From Dermacentor variabilis (taxonomy: Eukaryota > Arthropoda > Arachnida > Ixodida > Ixodidae), in assembly GCF_050947875.1 (NCBI RefSeq), contig NC_134569.1:22605631-22669630 (forward strand): a stretch of DNA of 64,000 nucleotides, written 5' to 3'. The notes below the pieces were generated by a model. It was not told where the DNA came from. It made no database searches and saw only the letters and a list, made by a program, of their open reading frames with translations. Of this stretch, positions 44,641-57,180 are shown piece by piece (positions within the stretch are counted from its first letter, which is position 1; the number at the start of each line of letters is the position of its first letter). A program made the position numbers and the translations under genes.

Positions 44641-44860
44641 TGCGCTTGAAGACATGGTCACCGCTCAAATGCGGTGACCGTATCTGATAATGATACACTG
44701 ACAGGCAAGGCATTCCACTCCTGGATTGTGCGTGGAAAAAATGAATGCCCAAAAACGTTGGTGCGAGACGAATAAGGCAGTGCAGTGAAGGACGGTGCCG
44801 AGATGCGCGCGCTGCAAACGGCGTAACATACCTTCTTGCTCATTCAAAGACCACGTCACA
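44641..44860 (-). pseudogene. CR1-like LINE, RT C-terminal end
   Basis: The minus frame 44843-44658 reads YSSRTNVFGHSFFPRTIQEW and NALPVSVSLSDTV before its stop. 'Y-x-x-R-T-x-x-F-x-x-S-F-F-P-R-T-I-x-x-W-N-x-L-P' is the characteristic C-terminus of CR1/L2-like RTs lacking RNase H. The upstream part (LRRLQRAHLGTVLHC) is in a different frame. A small hairpin, ggtcaccgc...gcggtgacc (44656-44679), overlaps the stop region. It may belong to the same LINE as 45580-47000, with a SINE and unmatched DNA in between, or to another copy. Confidence 0.75.
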
Positions 44861-44969
44861 ATCCGTGTATCCCTCGCTTACTCCAGTTGAATACCTATGG
44901 AGAACTCAACAGTCAGCATGTCGTACACATGCGCATCGAACGACCACAGTAGGAATTATGCCGTAGCGA

Positions 44970-45160
44970 ACGAATTCTGGGGTTTTATGCGCCAAAACCA
45001 CGATTTGACTATGAGGGGGGGACTCTGGGTTAATTTTGGCCACTTTAACGTGCCCCCAATGCACGCGACACGTGCGTTTTTGCATTTCGCCCCCATCAAA
45101 AATGTGGCCGCCGCGGCTGGGATTTGACCCCCCGACTTCGTGCTTAGCAACGCAACAGCA
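44970..45160 (-). mobile_element. Ruka SINE, near complete with tRNA-like head
   Basis: On the minus strand a tRNA-like segment with a B-box-like 'ggggtcaaatcccagccgcg' (about 45114-45133) leads into 'cggccacatttttgatggg', 'ggcgaaatgcaaaaacgc', 'gggcacgttaaagtggcc', 'cagagtcccccctcatag' and 'tggttttggcgcataaaacc'. This is the most complete Ruka copy here. It lies between the C-terminus and the RT of CR1-like LINE remnants. Confidence 0.85.
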
Positions 45161-45505
45161 TAGCTTCTAATTAGTAACCTTGGTGGATAATATGCCTTTT
45201 CCGCCGTACTGTCGTCGTAACCATCGTCTTGCTACTGTTGTCACATGCACAACTGTTCGATCTTCGCAAATGCGTTGGTCCACCTGGTAAAGCTTTGGGG
45301 AATCCCAGAGATGCTGGACAGCCTGCAAAGTCATTTGCATGACATCGATTCTCACAGTGGGTGGGATCTGTGCAATCTTTTTCTTCTTCGCGGCATTTCG
45401 TGATAACAGACCGACCCGCTGGCTGTCCGACCAAATCAGGAAAGACATTACGCGAAGACCTGTTTCTGATCTGCATAATGATTGTCGCTATTAAAATGTC
45501 GCTAT

Positions 45506-45542
45506 TATACTCGTGTGACTTACGACAAGTCACACGAGTATA
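45506..45542. repeat. Perfect 16-bp stem, 5-nt loop hairpin
   Basis: tatactcgtgtgactt and its exact complement flank ACGAC. A direct duplication 'gtcgctatta' lies just upstream (45484-45493 and 45499-45508). Confidence 0.9.
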
Positions 45543-45579
45543 TTTAAATAAAGCGAGATTGCCTTACAGACTGCGATGG

Positions 45580-47000
45580 TGCTGCTCACTTCCTCGTGTG
45601 CTTGGTCCTAATCGCGTATATTTCACGACGAGGTGAAACGTACGACGGAACAAGGATATACAAGGCAGTTGTGCAGGATGTGGTGGTCTTATATTTTTGT
45701 GAAACAAACACAGACAAACATATTGCGACGACAGGCGAAGTAAGTAAGCTGAGAAGATTATTTAATTATTTTTCTGTTGGCTGTGTGATTGCACCTGCGA
45801 AACGCAAATCGAACAAAGTTATTTTGGACTCGCTCGAAAGCAGCAGTGAATATACCAGTGCTGGGGTCCAGGATCGACGCAGGATGTCCGACTTTACATT
45901 AGACTGACTTTTTATACACAAGTTTGAATGAAACAGGAGCAGAAGGGAAGTTACGACGAAGGCATCCTAAGGAACGGGTGGCGCTGTTAATTACTTTGAT
46001 AACGTGGGAAGACCAAGATAATGTTATGTGAATACCGCATGAAGCAGTATGAGGTAAATGATTCAAGGGTGCAAGCACTAAAGGATAAGAAGCAGAAGAG
46101 GCGCGTAATATCTCACATTAGTGCGGTTAAGTTTCATCATCCATTCACTACACCAAAATCAAGAAAGTGGCTGTCGGATGGAATAGCACACTATGGTATG
46201 AAGGTTATAAGCAGGGATAAAGTGCCTCAGAAAGGCTGGCCAACGTTTCGATAGGAGGACCTATCTTCGTCAAACGCCCACATACACTACACCAGTAAGC
46301 TAAAGCGTTATCTTGAAGTGTGGTAGCATTATTTCAGTTGTTAATTTTGCGATGAACACATTCATCCGTGAATAAACGAATCGTAGAAGATACACAGTAA
46401 GGCAAGTCATTAATATAAATAGGAAACAAAAGCGGGCTAAGTACTAAACCCTACAGCATGCCAGAATGAACGGGGCTCAACGTGGAGTTAAAGGTGTTAG
46501 CAGACACGTATTATGAACTACCTGCCAAAAAATATTCGAGCCATGTGAGTAGTTTACTATTAAAATTCAGTTTGCTTAGTTAAAGAGTACGTTGTGACTA
46601 AATTCTTCAAACGCTTTTGAAAAGTCTTAGGGAATACGATCAGGTATAAACCGTTGGTTAAGAATTACATGAGGTTTACGTAATAAAAATGGCAGTTGCG
46701 TTTCGCAAGAAGGGGGTGTCTGCCGAAGTCGTGTGGTACATCTGAGAAAAATGAGCCTATATCAAAGATGTGAATAGCGTTTGTATAACTTACATGTTCT
46801 AGAATTTTACTGGGCAAGCTTTTTAAGGATATCGGGCGAGAATCAAAAAGCGAGTTTTTATTTTACTTTTCATTTATGGACCGGAACAGTCTTTCCGACC
46901 TTCCAACTAGATGGGAACGTAGATTTTTCAATCGGTTGCTGAAATATCTAAAATAGTACTAGACTCGAATACATATTGGTATTTCTTTTAAATGGCCGTG
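45580..47000 (-). pseudogene. CR1-like LINE reverse transcriptase, decayed
   Basis: Reading the minus strand from about 47000: KSTFPSSWKVGK-like block, KILEHV, then DFSKAFEEFSHNVLF (motif A, D kept), KLLTWLEYFLAGSS, a motif B region with the normal PQGSVLGP reduced and LSPLLFPIYINDLPYC retained, and STIRLFTDECVHR, where YADD/FADD has become FTDE. After a gap the thumb reads ITLSWSSHVIKVINSATRSL, GCLRRNFPSAPVSFKL and ILDPSTGIFTAAFERVQNN. Stops and shifts break it every 50-100 codons. No RNase H follows RT, so it is a CR1/L2-like clade and not the I-like one. Confidence 0.8.
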
Positions 47001-47819
47001 ACCCCGGCGTGTATGATTGTCATCACGCTGCTAGCATCACGATCGTAAAGTAATCGTTCTAAGGAAGCCTAGAACCCAACGAGAAACGCTTTACGACGGC
47101 GTCTCTGACTTATAACACAACCGTAGCTTCAGGCGAACATTGCATTTCTAATTGGCGTTCTTCATTCTCCACGGCAACGTGTTGACCTGACTGCTTATAA
47201 AAGCGCAATCGCGCAACCTAAACGTCTCACGCGTGGCCATAACTGGTTAAGTGGCACATAAACCAACTGGCTTTAGATTGCTCATCGTAGTACATTGGCA
47301 ACAGTATTGGTAACAGGCAAAGCGTAACTTGCATGACCGAGAGTGGAGACATGAAGTATAGCTGGCAACAGACTTTTATTTGGATCATCGGGACATTTGA
47401 ATAAATTAAAGAGCAGCGATCGTCATACGTGCTTGTTCAAGTATTTGCGAAAAAGCATTCGGGTGTTCGCGCTAGACGCAAAATATGCAGGCTTCAATAT
47501 CACTGGTTCCAATATGAGTCACTTCTTGCTTCCGGGAATCACTGCAGTCCGTGATCGAGATGACCGGAGTTGGGAAAATGTGCTGTGTAAGGGGGCGTAA
47601 GAAATATAGGGCGGTGCCTAGCGATGCTTAAGGCCACGCCAATATATTTAAGCAAGACCTACGACATCCGGAGCACAGGAACCTCGAAATTGAGGAGCCG
47701 CGGATAAGCGTGACGTTGCCGTTTTGCGAAATTGTATGGCTTTAGAGCATGTTGGTAGCAGCATAGCCTGACGCGAAAATCATCGGGGCGCACAGCCCGC
47801 TGCGGAAATGTGCCTTTTC
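47001..47819. other. No gene recognised
   Basis: No domain or repeat partner was seen. The sequence is AT-rich with small unrelated frames. Confidence 0.35.
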
Positions 47820-48030
47820 AGCGCCTGAGGAACCGCGCCCGCTGCCTGCGCTACGAGCGCGTAATACACGCGGCCATGCGCGCGGCCTTCGGCCGGCGGC
47901 GGCTGTGGTGAGCGGGTGTCGCCCTTTCCCAATTCCCGGGACTTGCCCGGGATTGACGCGCTACTTTCGCGGGGAGTCTGGAGGCGGACGCCTCACGAAA
48001 ACACGCCAGCAACGCTGTAAGGGCTATAAG
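47820..48030. promoter_or_regulatory. Short GC/CpG-rich patch
   Basis: About 200 bp with dense CpG, including 'gcgcggccttcggccggcgg' and the near-palindrome 'ttcccgggacttgcccggga'. It stands out from an AT-rich background, but no exon, TATA box or splice site can be tied to it. The long minus frame across it (47851-48387) is arginine-rich. Confidence 0.25.
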
Positions 48031-49604
48031 GACTGCACGGGACTGCAAATTATGGGGCAGGGGGTTACATAAAATGCGGGAACAAAAGAACGTTACGCCA
48101 CAGTTCAAAAGGAAGACGTCGTGCACGGAGGCTCTGGAAAGGTGTTTGGTTCCGATCCTTTCTAGGAATGCAAGGTCGCCACAGCGGGGGAAAAGACGTG
48201 TGTGATTGCGCAAGGCAGGTTGTTGCGTCGGTTGCGTGGCTCTTTTAATTATTATTATTTTCATGTTATGCCCGACAACCACTGCCGTCGGTTCGTTCAG
48301 CTGTGAGCGACGTCTTCGAGGTACGCATGTACGTCGGCGCTTGCGCGCATGCGTCCGCTTTGACGTGCGTATCCAATCAAGTTTCAACGCTATGACGCGG
48401 CCCCCTATTGGATTAGATCCTATGTGATTGCAAGCCTAGTCTTGCTCAAACTCGATGTGACTCCGCTGGGCCGTATACATGTATTCAGAAATGTTGACAA
48501 AAAGCTGCCCCGGGTCTTCCAAAACCTATTTGCGAGTACAGTGCGCATTCTTTATGTGCTGCTTACGATACAGAGAATAAAATTGCAGTGGTCTAAAAGA
48601 AAAAAAAAACGCGTATGTCTTTTAGCGCTGCAGTCCTCTCACAATGTGTCTGAAAATATTGCTTCAATTTGGCGCGTGAAACACCAGAAAATATTTCTTT
48701 TTAATTTTTGGTTCTAGAGCGACACAATGCTATAGCTCCTCAGCAATCTTTTACCATCAAAGCCTGGAAAGCTCTTTAGAAAAAGGAGCGAGTCACGTTG
48801 CTGCCTCTCTGAACGAATGAGTAAAAAGAAAGGAAACGGAGCAAATTTTTTCAAGATATTACACATCCACAACATTATGGTTCTGACCAGCGCCATCATT
48901 ATCAGCGAAATTATGTTCTGGAAAGCACATTTTCTCCTCTAGCGATTTTCTGCCATTAAAAATCTTCGTCCACGTCTTCAACCTATGTTCTGTTGCTCCA
49001 TCTGACTGTATACCGCTCTATTTGCCTTCCATATTACTTCAGTTTTACGCACATGCACGGAACATTCTGCGCATAAACAACAATTACCTTGTCGGTGACG
49101 AACATTTGTCCCATTTTAGTATTAACCGGGAAATTTTATTGAATCAGCCTGGAACGTCCTGAGGGTGATGGTAGGGCAGTGTTACTTTCGGCTCCAAAAT
49201 AATTTGTTATCGTCGCCCAATTTTGTGGAGACCTCATGCATGTTGTCTATGAATATCAGAGCGTCGACACCGCTGGAGCGCGATTTCATCCCGCCGACAG
49301 CTCGAAGTGTTCATTGCGCAGAAAACAATCGAAACTCGATCTCGGGCACAAGATTTCATAGATGCGCGAAACCCTTAATTGTAACCTACCACTTTTACTA
49401 CGGATAGCTAGTCATATTTAGCATACGCACTGGCTCGTGAAGTTTCTTGTATGATGCCGCTTGTGTGTCATACGTGCCTCGGAAATCCGCACTCAGCCGG
49501 CGTTTTGCTTGCAAAAGCAAGTTGTACTTGGTGTTAGCACTGGTTCATGTCATCTTATTGTAAACCTATTGAGTATCATATGCCTACTCAGCCAAAGAAG
49601 AAAA
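48031..49604. other. No gene recognised
   Basis: Unassigned, with no repeat partner found. Confidence 0.35.
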
Positions 49605-49631
49605 GGAAAGAAAGAAAGAAAGAAAGAAAAA

Positions 49632-49690
<59 letters not shown>
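49605..49690 (+). repeat. (AAAG)n microsatellite
   Basis: About 21 units with one AAAA interruption near 49628-49632. Same unit as at 25795-25857. Confidence 0.97.
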
Positions 49691-52099
49691 GCAGGCGGGA
49701 AAAGACCCAAAAATACATGCACCGAAATGTCGGAGGCAAACAGAACTCATTCGCACAGTGCACGCTGCATGGTGCCACAGCGCAGTGCCGCGGTAAACAC
49801 GGGCACTTTTCCAAGGCACATAGTAACTGCGCATCGTAAGTTTGTCAACGTGTTACTGGAGCTGCGATTGATTAGCACGTGCATGAGTGGCACGTTAACT
49901 CAGCAACCTCGACTTGCTATCGTAGGTCCTTTCAGTCGCAGTTTTATGCAATGAGCCTTTAGTTACTATCAAGTAAGTTGCTTGATACTGACATAATTGA
50001 AAAAAAAAAGTTTTCTCGTCTGCAATTATATCTCCTATAATATCGGCCAAAAAATGTTTGCTGACAATAAAAGCTTTCTTTATTTTTTATTTTTTTATAT
50101 TGAGGCTACCTCAAAACGTCTGTTTTGTCGTGGGCAAGAAGGGGTTATCCTCAGCGAGAATATCATTAACTCCAGCTTGTGCTCAACTCTACGCCGCTCT
50201 TCATCTGTGCCCCGAACGATTTTTCTTTTTATGCCTTGTTGAATTGTCTCCAAGCTCTATGATTAGCCCTGATATTTCGCATCAGTAGGCTAGCGCTGGC
50301 AGCATGGACACATTTCACCGGAGAGAGCACATGTTACCTATAATCCATCACAACGGCTCTTCCGGCAAAGAAATCAAGAAGAGGAGACTTACGCCTTGTA
50401 CCTTTCTCGCTGGGCATTTAAGCATCGAAGAGAGGAGTGGAATAAGCATACAGCATAGCCAAAATTTCTGTCAAATTTCTCGTTACTTTCCTTTTCCCTG
50501 TCTCGCTAAGTAATTTTTTTTTCATTTGTCGAATTTTGCAGTTATCATTTCATGTTTTCAATATTACACTTGCGGCTTTATAGTTTGTATGGCATGCTGT
50601 TTTAGTACCCAACTCTCCTTTTTCAGCATGTCTTACTTTTTCAATTTATTGTTTTATCTTCCCGGCATAGGAGTTCCCCGTACTTCTACCAACTATGGCA
50701 CCTCCTTCAGTGTGGAACAACATTGTAGCCATGTTCCAAGTGTTTAGTGGAAAAAGTAATAAAATCTGGGGCTGAATTCGCAAAGGGTTTCGTTTGTAAG
50801 AACTGATTGTCATTAGCCGGCCACTTTCTCTATATGTGTTAGCTACAGCGATTTCCCGGCTACTGTCCTATCGAATTACTCTAGCACTGAAACTGCTTGG
50901 TCAATAAGGGCACTGGACAGTATTCGCAGAGCATTTTTATAGGCATGTTTTTATCATTTTTACCTCACATACTAGCTGCCGCAAAAGCTGACTTTGTTTT
51001 TCAGTTGATGCTATACACCACGTTAGCTAACCAAAGGTATTGGACCGGTGTAATCCAGGCTAATGTGTTCGGGACGGCGCCACCCCAACGTTTATATAAG
51101 CTTTTGAAAAAACAACCTGCATCCGGGGTCAAGTTTCACGCGCGTGTTTTTTTCCGCTGGCAAGGGGACATTTTCGGCGATGATAGAGGAATGATGTAAC
51201 CTGCTTTCTGTTTTTCCTGGCCAGTTGCGAAACTATTTTGCAGCGTTTAGTTCACTTTGTTTCGGACGTCTGCCGACAAACTGGTCAACAACTCAGGAGT
51301 GTCTTCTCCTTTCTAAGGCCGCAGTCATGTTGCATATACGTCATGTCAGTACAGGCGAGCAGACGATACGCAGAAGTCAACCTCTCGCTAAGCAAACATT
51401 CGTTCACAAAACAAAGCAAGCACTGGGTAGTGCCAACAGTCACTATTGTGACAAACACGGCCGATACCTTCGAAAGTAATGTTGTGGTTAGCAGCCGGCC
51501 ATTATACCGCTCTCTGCGGCAACTTTCTCGCATAATTAAAAATATAAAATGTGAGACAAAATTATTTTCGCTGATCAAATAGTGGTGGCAGACATCAGAA
51601 TTTGTGCGCTAATCATCAATACAATAATTAATTACCAACCTTTTGGGTAATTAACTTCTCCATAATGACTTTAGGGTCCATGATTTTTTTTAAACGTCTT
51701 TATTTCAGCGTTTAATAGGCGAAGCCTTGCGGCAGAAAAGGGGTGCTCTATGGGGGAGGGGGAGGGGCCGGTGCTCTCTTCTTCCTCAAGGTGGAGTGGT
51801 GGAGAGGTTGGCGCCTTTATGGTGTCACTGGCTACTCCTTGTCACTTGGCAAAGGAAACAAATTTGCGTAAAAAGGGAGAATAGTGACACAAAATATCAC
51901 ACTGGGTAGAAAACTGGATGAATAAAAAGTATACAGACCAACAGTACATGAAACGAAAAGTTTTGTGCGTGAGTTCAGTACACGTACGCGTATATAAAGT
52001 CAGATATTTTGAACAGCCAAACACACAACAGATGTAATACGCTGCAAGTACAGAACAGAATTATACATATTGCGTAAAAGTTGCGATCACCACATAAAT
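49691..52099. other. No gene recognised
   Basis: AT-rich, pyrimidine tracts near 50060-50100 and 50510-50640. A 100-codon plus frame (50897-51199) and others show nothing recognisable. Confidence 0.35.
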
Positions 52100-52149
52100 C
52101 AGTTTGGAACCCGGCACAACATTTATGTTACTCATTTAGCGTAATAAGA

Positions 52150-53426
52150 TCATCTGAAACCTAATATTTTCCCGAATTGTTGGTGTCCTCTAAAAACTTT
52201 TTCAGAGCAAGAAGTGCTCTCTACTGAAGGCCCGCGGTTGGCCATGGGCCAAGTATCTTTTTTTTTTTTTTTAAGGGTGAATGGTCTTCTGTCTAATATC
52301 AACAAATTTGCTTGCAGTACCCTTCTTTGTAGATAGTATTTTGTGCACTCGAGGAGAAGATGATGCACATCTTCGTCTGGATGACCACAAGAACACTGCA
52401 GAATAGAGACACATTTTATCCTGTACAAGAAGTGTCTCGTAAATTCTGTAGCAAGACGCAGGCGGTGTACCAATGTTTCAAATTTTCTGTTGTCTCTTAG
52501 AGTTTCCGGCATTGATAAGTTTATACATGGATCTATAAAGTATAACTCCGAGTTCTTAGTTTGCTGATCAAACAAGGTAGTTTTGAGGCGACAGGAAATC
52601 TGTCTCAGCATCAGACGGACCTCACTACGCAATAGGGGAACATTGGTTGTCTCTGCGTTATTGTGCGCCCGATTCGCAGCTGCTTCCGCTGAAGTATTAC
52701 CAGGAATATTGCAGTTCCCAGGTATCCACTGAAATGCAATTACGTTATTCATTGCGCTTGCTTTTGTAAGTTCTTTGAGCGTCTCAATAGCAAAATGTTC
52801 AAAGAATTTTTCTTATTGCTCTGTAGTAATGTGAGAGTGGCTTGCGAATGGCTAAAGATAACCCATTTTTGCGAATGCTTTTCTGATGTTATGAAACGCA
52901 AAGCACACAGGATTACGAACAGTTCCGCCACGGTTGAAGATGTTTCTTGGGATAATTTAATTGTTTGATTTAGCGCTAAATGAGGAATGACGAATGCTGA
53001 AGTCGATTAATTTTCATGACACGAACCATCTGTATACACGTGGATGTACTGGGGATATAATGAGTAAATTTGGAAGAGTGCCAGTTGTTGTGCGGCTACT
53101 ATGAACATGTCTCTCTTAGATATAATCCCGCCAAACGATTATTCTATTTTAGGACATGTTAACATCCACGAAGGGTAACTAACATCCACTTTGCATAATT
53201 CAAACCTTGTTAATAATGCTTTATGTTCTCGAACAACATCGTGAATTTTGCTTTTGTTTCTTTCGGTAAGCGCGACGTTTAACGGATGCTTCTCGTGTTG
53301 GGTTAAGATGCGATAAATATGTGGGCACGTTTGAACCGTTCGCATGACTAGAAATGGTGGGTGACGAGCTTCAGCAATTACTAAAGAACTCGAGGTAGCC
53401 TGCGGAACCCCAAGACACACTCGCAC
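52150..53426 (-). pseudogene. LINE copy 2 connection, RNase H and C-terminal zinc motif
   Basis: Frame 53426-53139 (MRVCLGVPQATSS) is the connection domain. RNase H is seen from about 52931: AELFVILCALRFI keeps the glutamate helix, but WVIFSHSQATL has H where the catalytic D is expected. In the last segment GNTSAEAAANRAHN has E where D is usual. The C-terminus HRLRLATEFTRHFLY and CSCGHPDEDVHHLLLEC keeps the zinc motif. A T run (52259-52273, plus strand) puts KKKKK into the tail of the frame. Loss of two catalytic acids means no RNase H activity. Confidence 0.8.
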
Positions 53427-53551
53427 CTCCCTTGCCAGTAAACGTTGAAGACGTTCCTCAGAAGTTTGCGATAAGACATGGAGAATAGGTGCCGAATAAG
53501 CAATTTTTTGTGTTTTATGAGTGCATTATGAACTTGCAGTAATGAAGAGAC

Positions 53552-54853
53552 TCATCCTCCCCCCTCCGCCCCCCCCATTGTGCCAGCGAGTCGCCTAAGT
53601 ACGCTTATTGCAGCATTGGTCTGCTTTTCAATCGCGTGTATGTGTGATGCCCATGTTAGCTGGCGGTCAAGAATAACTCCAAGAAATTTACGCTCTTTCA
53701 CAAACATCAAAGTTTGCCCATTAAGCATAAGTTGGAAATTATTCAGCTGTCGTCTAGTGAAAGGAAGTACGGCTGTCTTTGTGTATGAAAGACTCATGCC
53801 TCTTTCTTTTAAAACGGTGTTCGTACTACCGACTCTCCTGCAGCGTTGTTTGAATGTCTTGTACATGGGATCCAGAGGCCCATATGCAATGTCATCTGCG
53901 TACAGAGAATACTGTAGACCAGACGGGAGTTTTTGTGGCAAAGCTGCCATGACACAGTTGAATAAAAACGGACTAAGAACACTGCCCTGCGGAACGCCCT
54001 GCGTGATACTGTGATAATTACTCTCTCCTTCGATTGTTTCCATAAACATTTTTCTATCTTTCAAGAAATTTGATACCCATCGCAGTGTTCGACCGCGCAA
54101 GCCAAGCTCTAACATACCAGCAAGGACGTGTATGTGACTTACAGTGTCGAATGCTCTTTGAATGTCTAAGAATACTACTACTGTCACATCTCCACAAATT
54201 CGTTCATGTTCGAAGCATGTGGCAATGTCTAACACTGCATCCACTGTACACCGATTTTGTCGAAAACTAGTCATGTAGTTGGAAAACACATTTGTGTGTT
54301 CACACCACCATTGCAGTCGACTTCTCCATTAGTTTGGAAAAACAGCTTGTGACACTGGCGCGTCGGCAGGAGCCAAAACAAAGAGGAGTTTTTCCTGGTT
54401 TCATCACTGGAATTACTCGAGCCAATTTCCGTGAATCTGGAAGAGTCTCTCTTATCCAGATATCTATAAGTATTTCTCCAAAAGAGCCATTCTTCCTGCT
54501 GGACCTAGGTTCTTTAGCATCACAGACGTAACACCATCTGGGCCTGCGGTTGTCTTTGTACGGCATGACGAAAGAGCACATTCATTTAAACTAAACTCAC
54601 AGTCAAATTGAGGATGTTGTGACATAAAGCACGCACGAACCTTCTGTACTGCTAGTGTTGTCGAACTTGTAAATTGTAGGCAAGTAAACCGAATTCCTGG
54701 CCTGGATATAAGTTGACTGAATTCGTCAGCAACAGATGTTTCCGGAGTGCTTCGAGCTACGGCAAGGGCTCGGAAGGGATGGCTCTGGGCAACTGGACCA
54801 CTAAAAGATGGGACAAACGACCATATTCTGGGAACTGGAGTAAACGGAGACAA
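53552..54853 (-). pseudogene. LINE copy 2 reverse transcriptase
   Basis: The fingers region is split: KTTAGPDGVTSVMLKNLG in frame 54853-54464, then RETLPDSRKLARVIPVMKPG and CFSKLMEK in frame 54581-54300. The 245-codon frame 54289-53552 holds the palm: VVFLDIQRAFDTVSH (D42), ITQGVPQGSVLSPFLF, and QYSLYADDIAYG (YADD at about 130-133). KFLGVILDRQLTWASHI of the thumb follows. The core catalytic aspartates are intact. The C-terminal GGAEGGG comes from a G-rich expansion (53563-53578). Two shifts upstream prevent a full ORF2. Confidence 0.85.
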
Positions 54854-55103
54854 CGACGCGCAGCATTCTCGCCATCTTCTCGTATCTAAATTTTGTAAGC
54901 GTCTGCGCGAAGTTGACTGTGTGCCATCTTGTAGTCATCCAGTTTTTCACTGCGGCGGTAAGCACGTTCTGCGAGTCTTCTAATTGCTCTTAGACATTCA
55001 TATTCCCCGTCGACTGCAGCGTATTCATTTAGAACAATGACTTGTTTCTGCACATCTTGTAAGATTCACGCAATATATGTGCAAAACTTTGAAAGTTCGG
55101 ATT

Positions 55104-55791
55104 TTAGCCCAATGAGTTACTTAAGTAGTGATCAAAACTTTGCCAATTAGTATATTTTGAGTAGCGCCGGGTCCCTTCACTCCGTATGAGGCGATGTTTT
55201 GCTAGAATCGGAAAATGATCACTACCGTGCATTTCCATGTCCGTTGACCGTTCAACGCCATCGAGAAGGTCTTGTGAGCAGAGCGTAACATCTATACAGC
55301 TTGAGTAACGAAACCCCCGCAAGAACATTGGAGAGCTGTCATTTAACACGATCAGATTACTTTATTCTGCGGCCGGCTCTATTACTTTCTCGGGAATCAT
55401 TATATTCACTGCCCCAGATGATGTTATGTGCGTTGAAGTCCCCACAAACGAGCACATGTGAGTTTGCGATACCAAACGCATTCACCAAGCTATCTACTTA
55501 TATTTTGCTAGAACATTGTACGATATCCGGTATATCTAAATCGCTCAACTGTATTAAGTAGGACGCCGGGTGTTTTCTCACGGATAGCATCGCTCTGCTA
55601 CTTCCAGTAATGCGCGATGATTTATAAATAGCATCGTTTGAAAGACGAAAGTCATCTCGTACGCCTGCCTCCTGTACACATAAAACAGGAAAGTTATGCT
55701 GAGCTAGTAGTTTGCGAAAATCAGCGGACTTATTTCGAAGGCTATTAGCATTCCACTGAAATATTAAAACATTGTTGTAACGATTATTCAT
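55104..55791 (-). pseudogene. LINE copy 2 endonuclease domain, disrupted
   Basis: MNNRYNNVLIFQWNANSLRN carries the start-proximal QWNANS motif, and VLCVQEAG the catalytic glutamate. A shifted segment (about 55490-55390) has VLVCGDFNAHNIIWGSEYND, and the frame 55349-55104 has MEMHGSDHFPIL, the conserved SDH. All catalytic motifs can be seen, but at least two frame breaks separate them. The domain belongs to the AP-endonuclease-like EEP fold used by non-LTR elements to nick the target. Confidence 0.8.
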
Positions 55792-56212
55792 TGTAAGCCT
55801 GCCGTGGAGCTGTTGGTGGTTGTGGAAACACCAACGATTTTATAGAAAGCAGTGCTTTTACCTCTGGTAGGTTGTTTGCGTGCGGAATGGCACTGAGAAT
55901 TGCAAGCAGAGCTGTGAATAGCATGGGCAGGATCATATGTGCCATGGGTACACATGCGTAATCACCAAACGACGCTGAAGCTTCATGTGTACTCGAAGCA
56001 GGTGACTGAAGAGCTGTCTGAGATGGTCGCTGGGATGACTGGTGTGATTGAGGTGAATGCTGAGGTAGTCGCTCAGATGTTAGATGAGGTTGCTGTGTCA
56101 GTGGCAGAGGGCGTTGCTGAGAAGGTCGGCGAATTTCACTCGATACCTGGGCAAGATGAGTAGCATTCTCTGAAGGTAGATCGTGCCGCTCGCTATCAGA
56201 ACGTTGTCGACC

Positions 56213-57180
56213 TCAGTGCTTTAGAGCTGCAGAATAGTTCAAATTGACCCCTTGCTCTTTTTCTTTGTTGGGAGTTGGAGGCGTGTATATTAAAGTATTA
56301 GGGTTGGGTGGAGGCGCATTACGAGGAGGCAGCCTTCCGTATTTCAACTCATGTCTGCGTAACCTTGAGGCAGCTCTGCTCTGAGGGCACCCCGAGTAGG
56401 AAGCTGTATGGTTTCTGCCACAGTTGGCACACTTTGGCTGACACACAGACTTGCACTCTGAATGGTTGTGGTCTTCTGAGCATATCTTGCAGCGACGCGG
56501 ACTGCGGCATTTTTCGATAAATGTCCAAATCTCTGGCAGGTGTAGCATCTCAGAGCAGAGCCATGGTATTGTTCTACGGGATGACTCGTGAAACCTAAAT
56601 GCACTCGTTGCGGCATTGGTTTGTCTTCTCTGAAATGGAGAATGGCGGTTCTCAGAGGGCGTGATTCTACCGCTCCGTCTTCTTGGAGATTGTAGCGCGC
56701 CTGACGACGGGCAAATGTCACGCCAAAATCCTTCAGGAAGTCGACCAGTTGTTCTACCGTATACTCAACTGGCACATAGCGTATCTTGCCAACATTCTTG
56801 GTCTAAGATTCCGGAATGAATGGCTTGACTCCCAAACCAGCCACTTCACTCATCGACCGCACATGTCTTGTAGATGATACTGAAGTAACGTTGACAAAGA
56901 AACTTTCATCTCTATTCACGCGGAATGACTGTACCTTTTCCTTTGCCGCGGAAACAATTTCCGTTGCAGTGGTGTTTTGATTCACTTGCCAGAAGTTGTG
57001 TCCTTCCTGTGAGGGTCGAAAAACAGCTGGAATTCTCTCAGGCCGCTTCTTTTTATACATTACCAAGGAGAACAACGTTTCATCGCAGTCTATGTCTTCA
57101 TCTTCACTTAGCTCATAGGTAGATGTCCTGTCGTCGTCAACGCGTAGTTTCTTGGCTTCACTTTCGCTTGTCTCAGCCAT
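56213..57180 (-). pseudogene. LINE copy 2 ORF1 (gag-like), disrupted
   Basis: The likely start is the ATG at 57180 (MAETSESEAKKL). A longer upstream frame to 57480 has no clear role. An acidic segment (ELSEDEDIDCDETLF) precedes a basic one. After a shift near 56800 the frame MPVEYTVEQLVDFLKDFG covers the RNA-binding fold and begins the first zinc knuckle CYTCQRFGHLSKN. Its last cysteine falls in the next frame, showing a frameshift inside the knuckle. CKICSEDHNHSEC and CANCGRNHTASYSGC follow in frame 56548-56213. Two shifts disable it. Confidence 0.8.

Noticed and set aside
44656..44679. Hairpin ggtcaccgc/gcggtgacc as a rho-independent terminator or histone stem-loop
   Set aside because: No T run as in bacterial terminators, and it lies at the end of a LINE coding remnant in eukaryotic DNA; stem and loop do not fit the histone mRNA motif.
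47851..48387. 178-codon minus frame with an RKRRRT-rich start
   Set aside because: GC-rich patch at one end and no domain; it resembles other chance frames.
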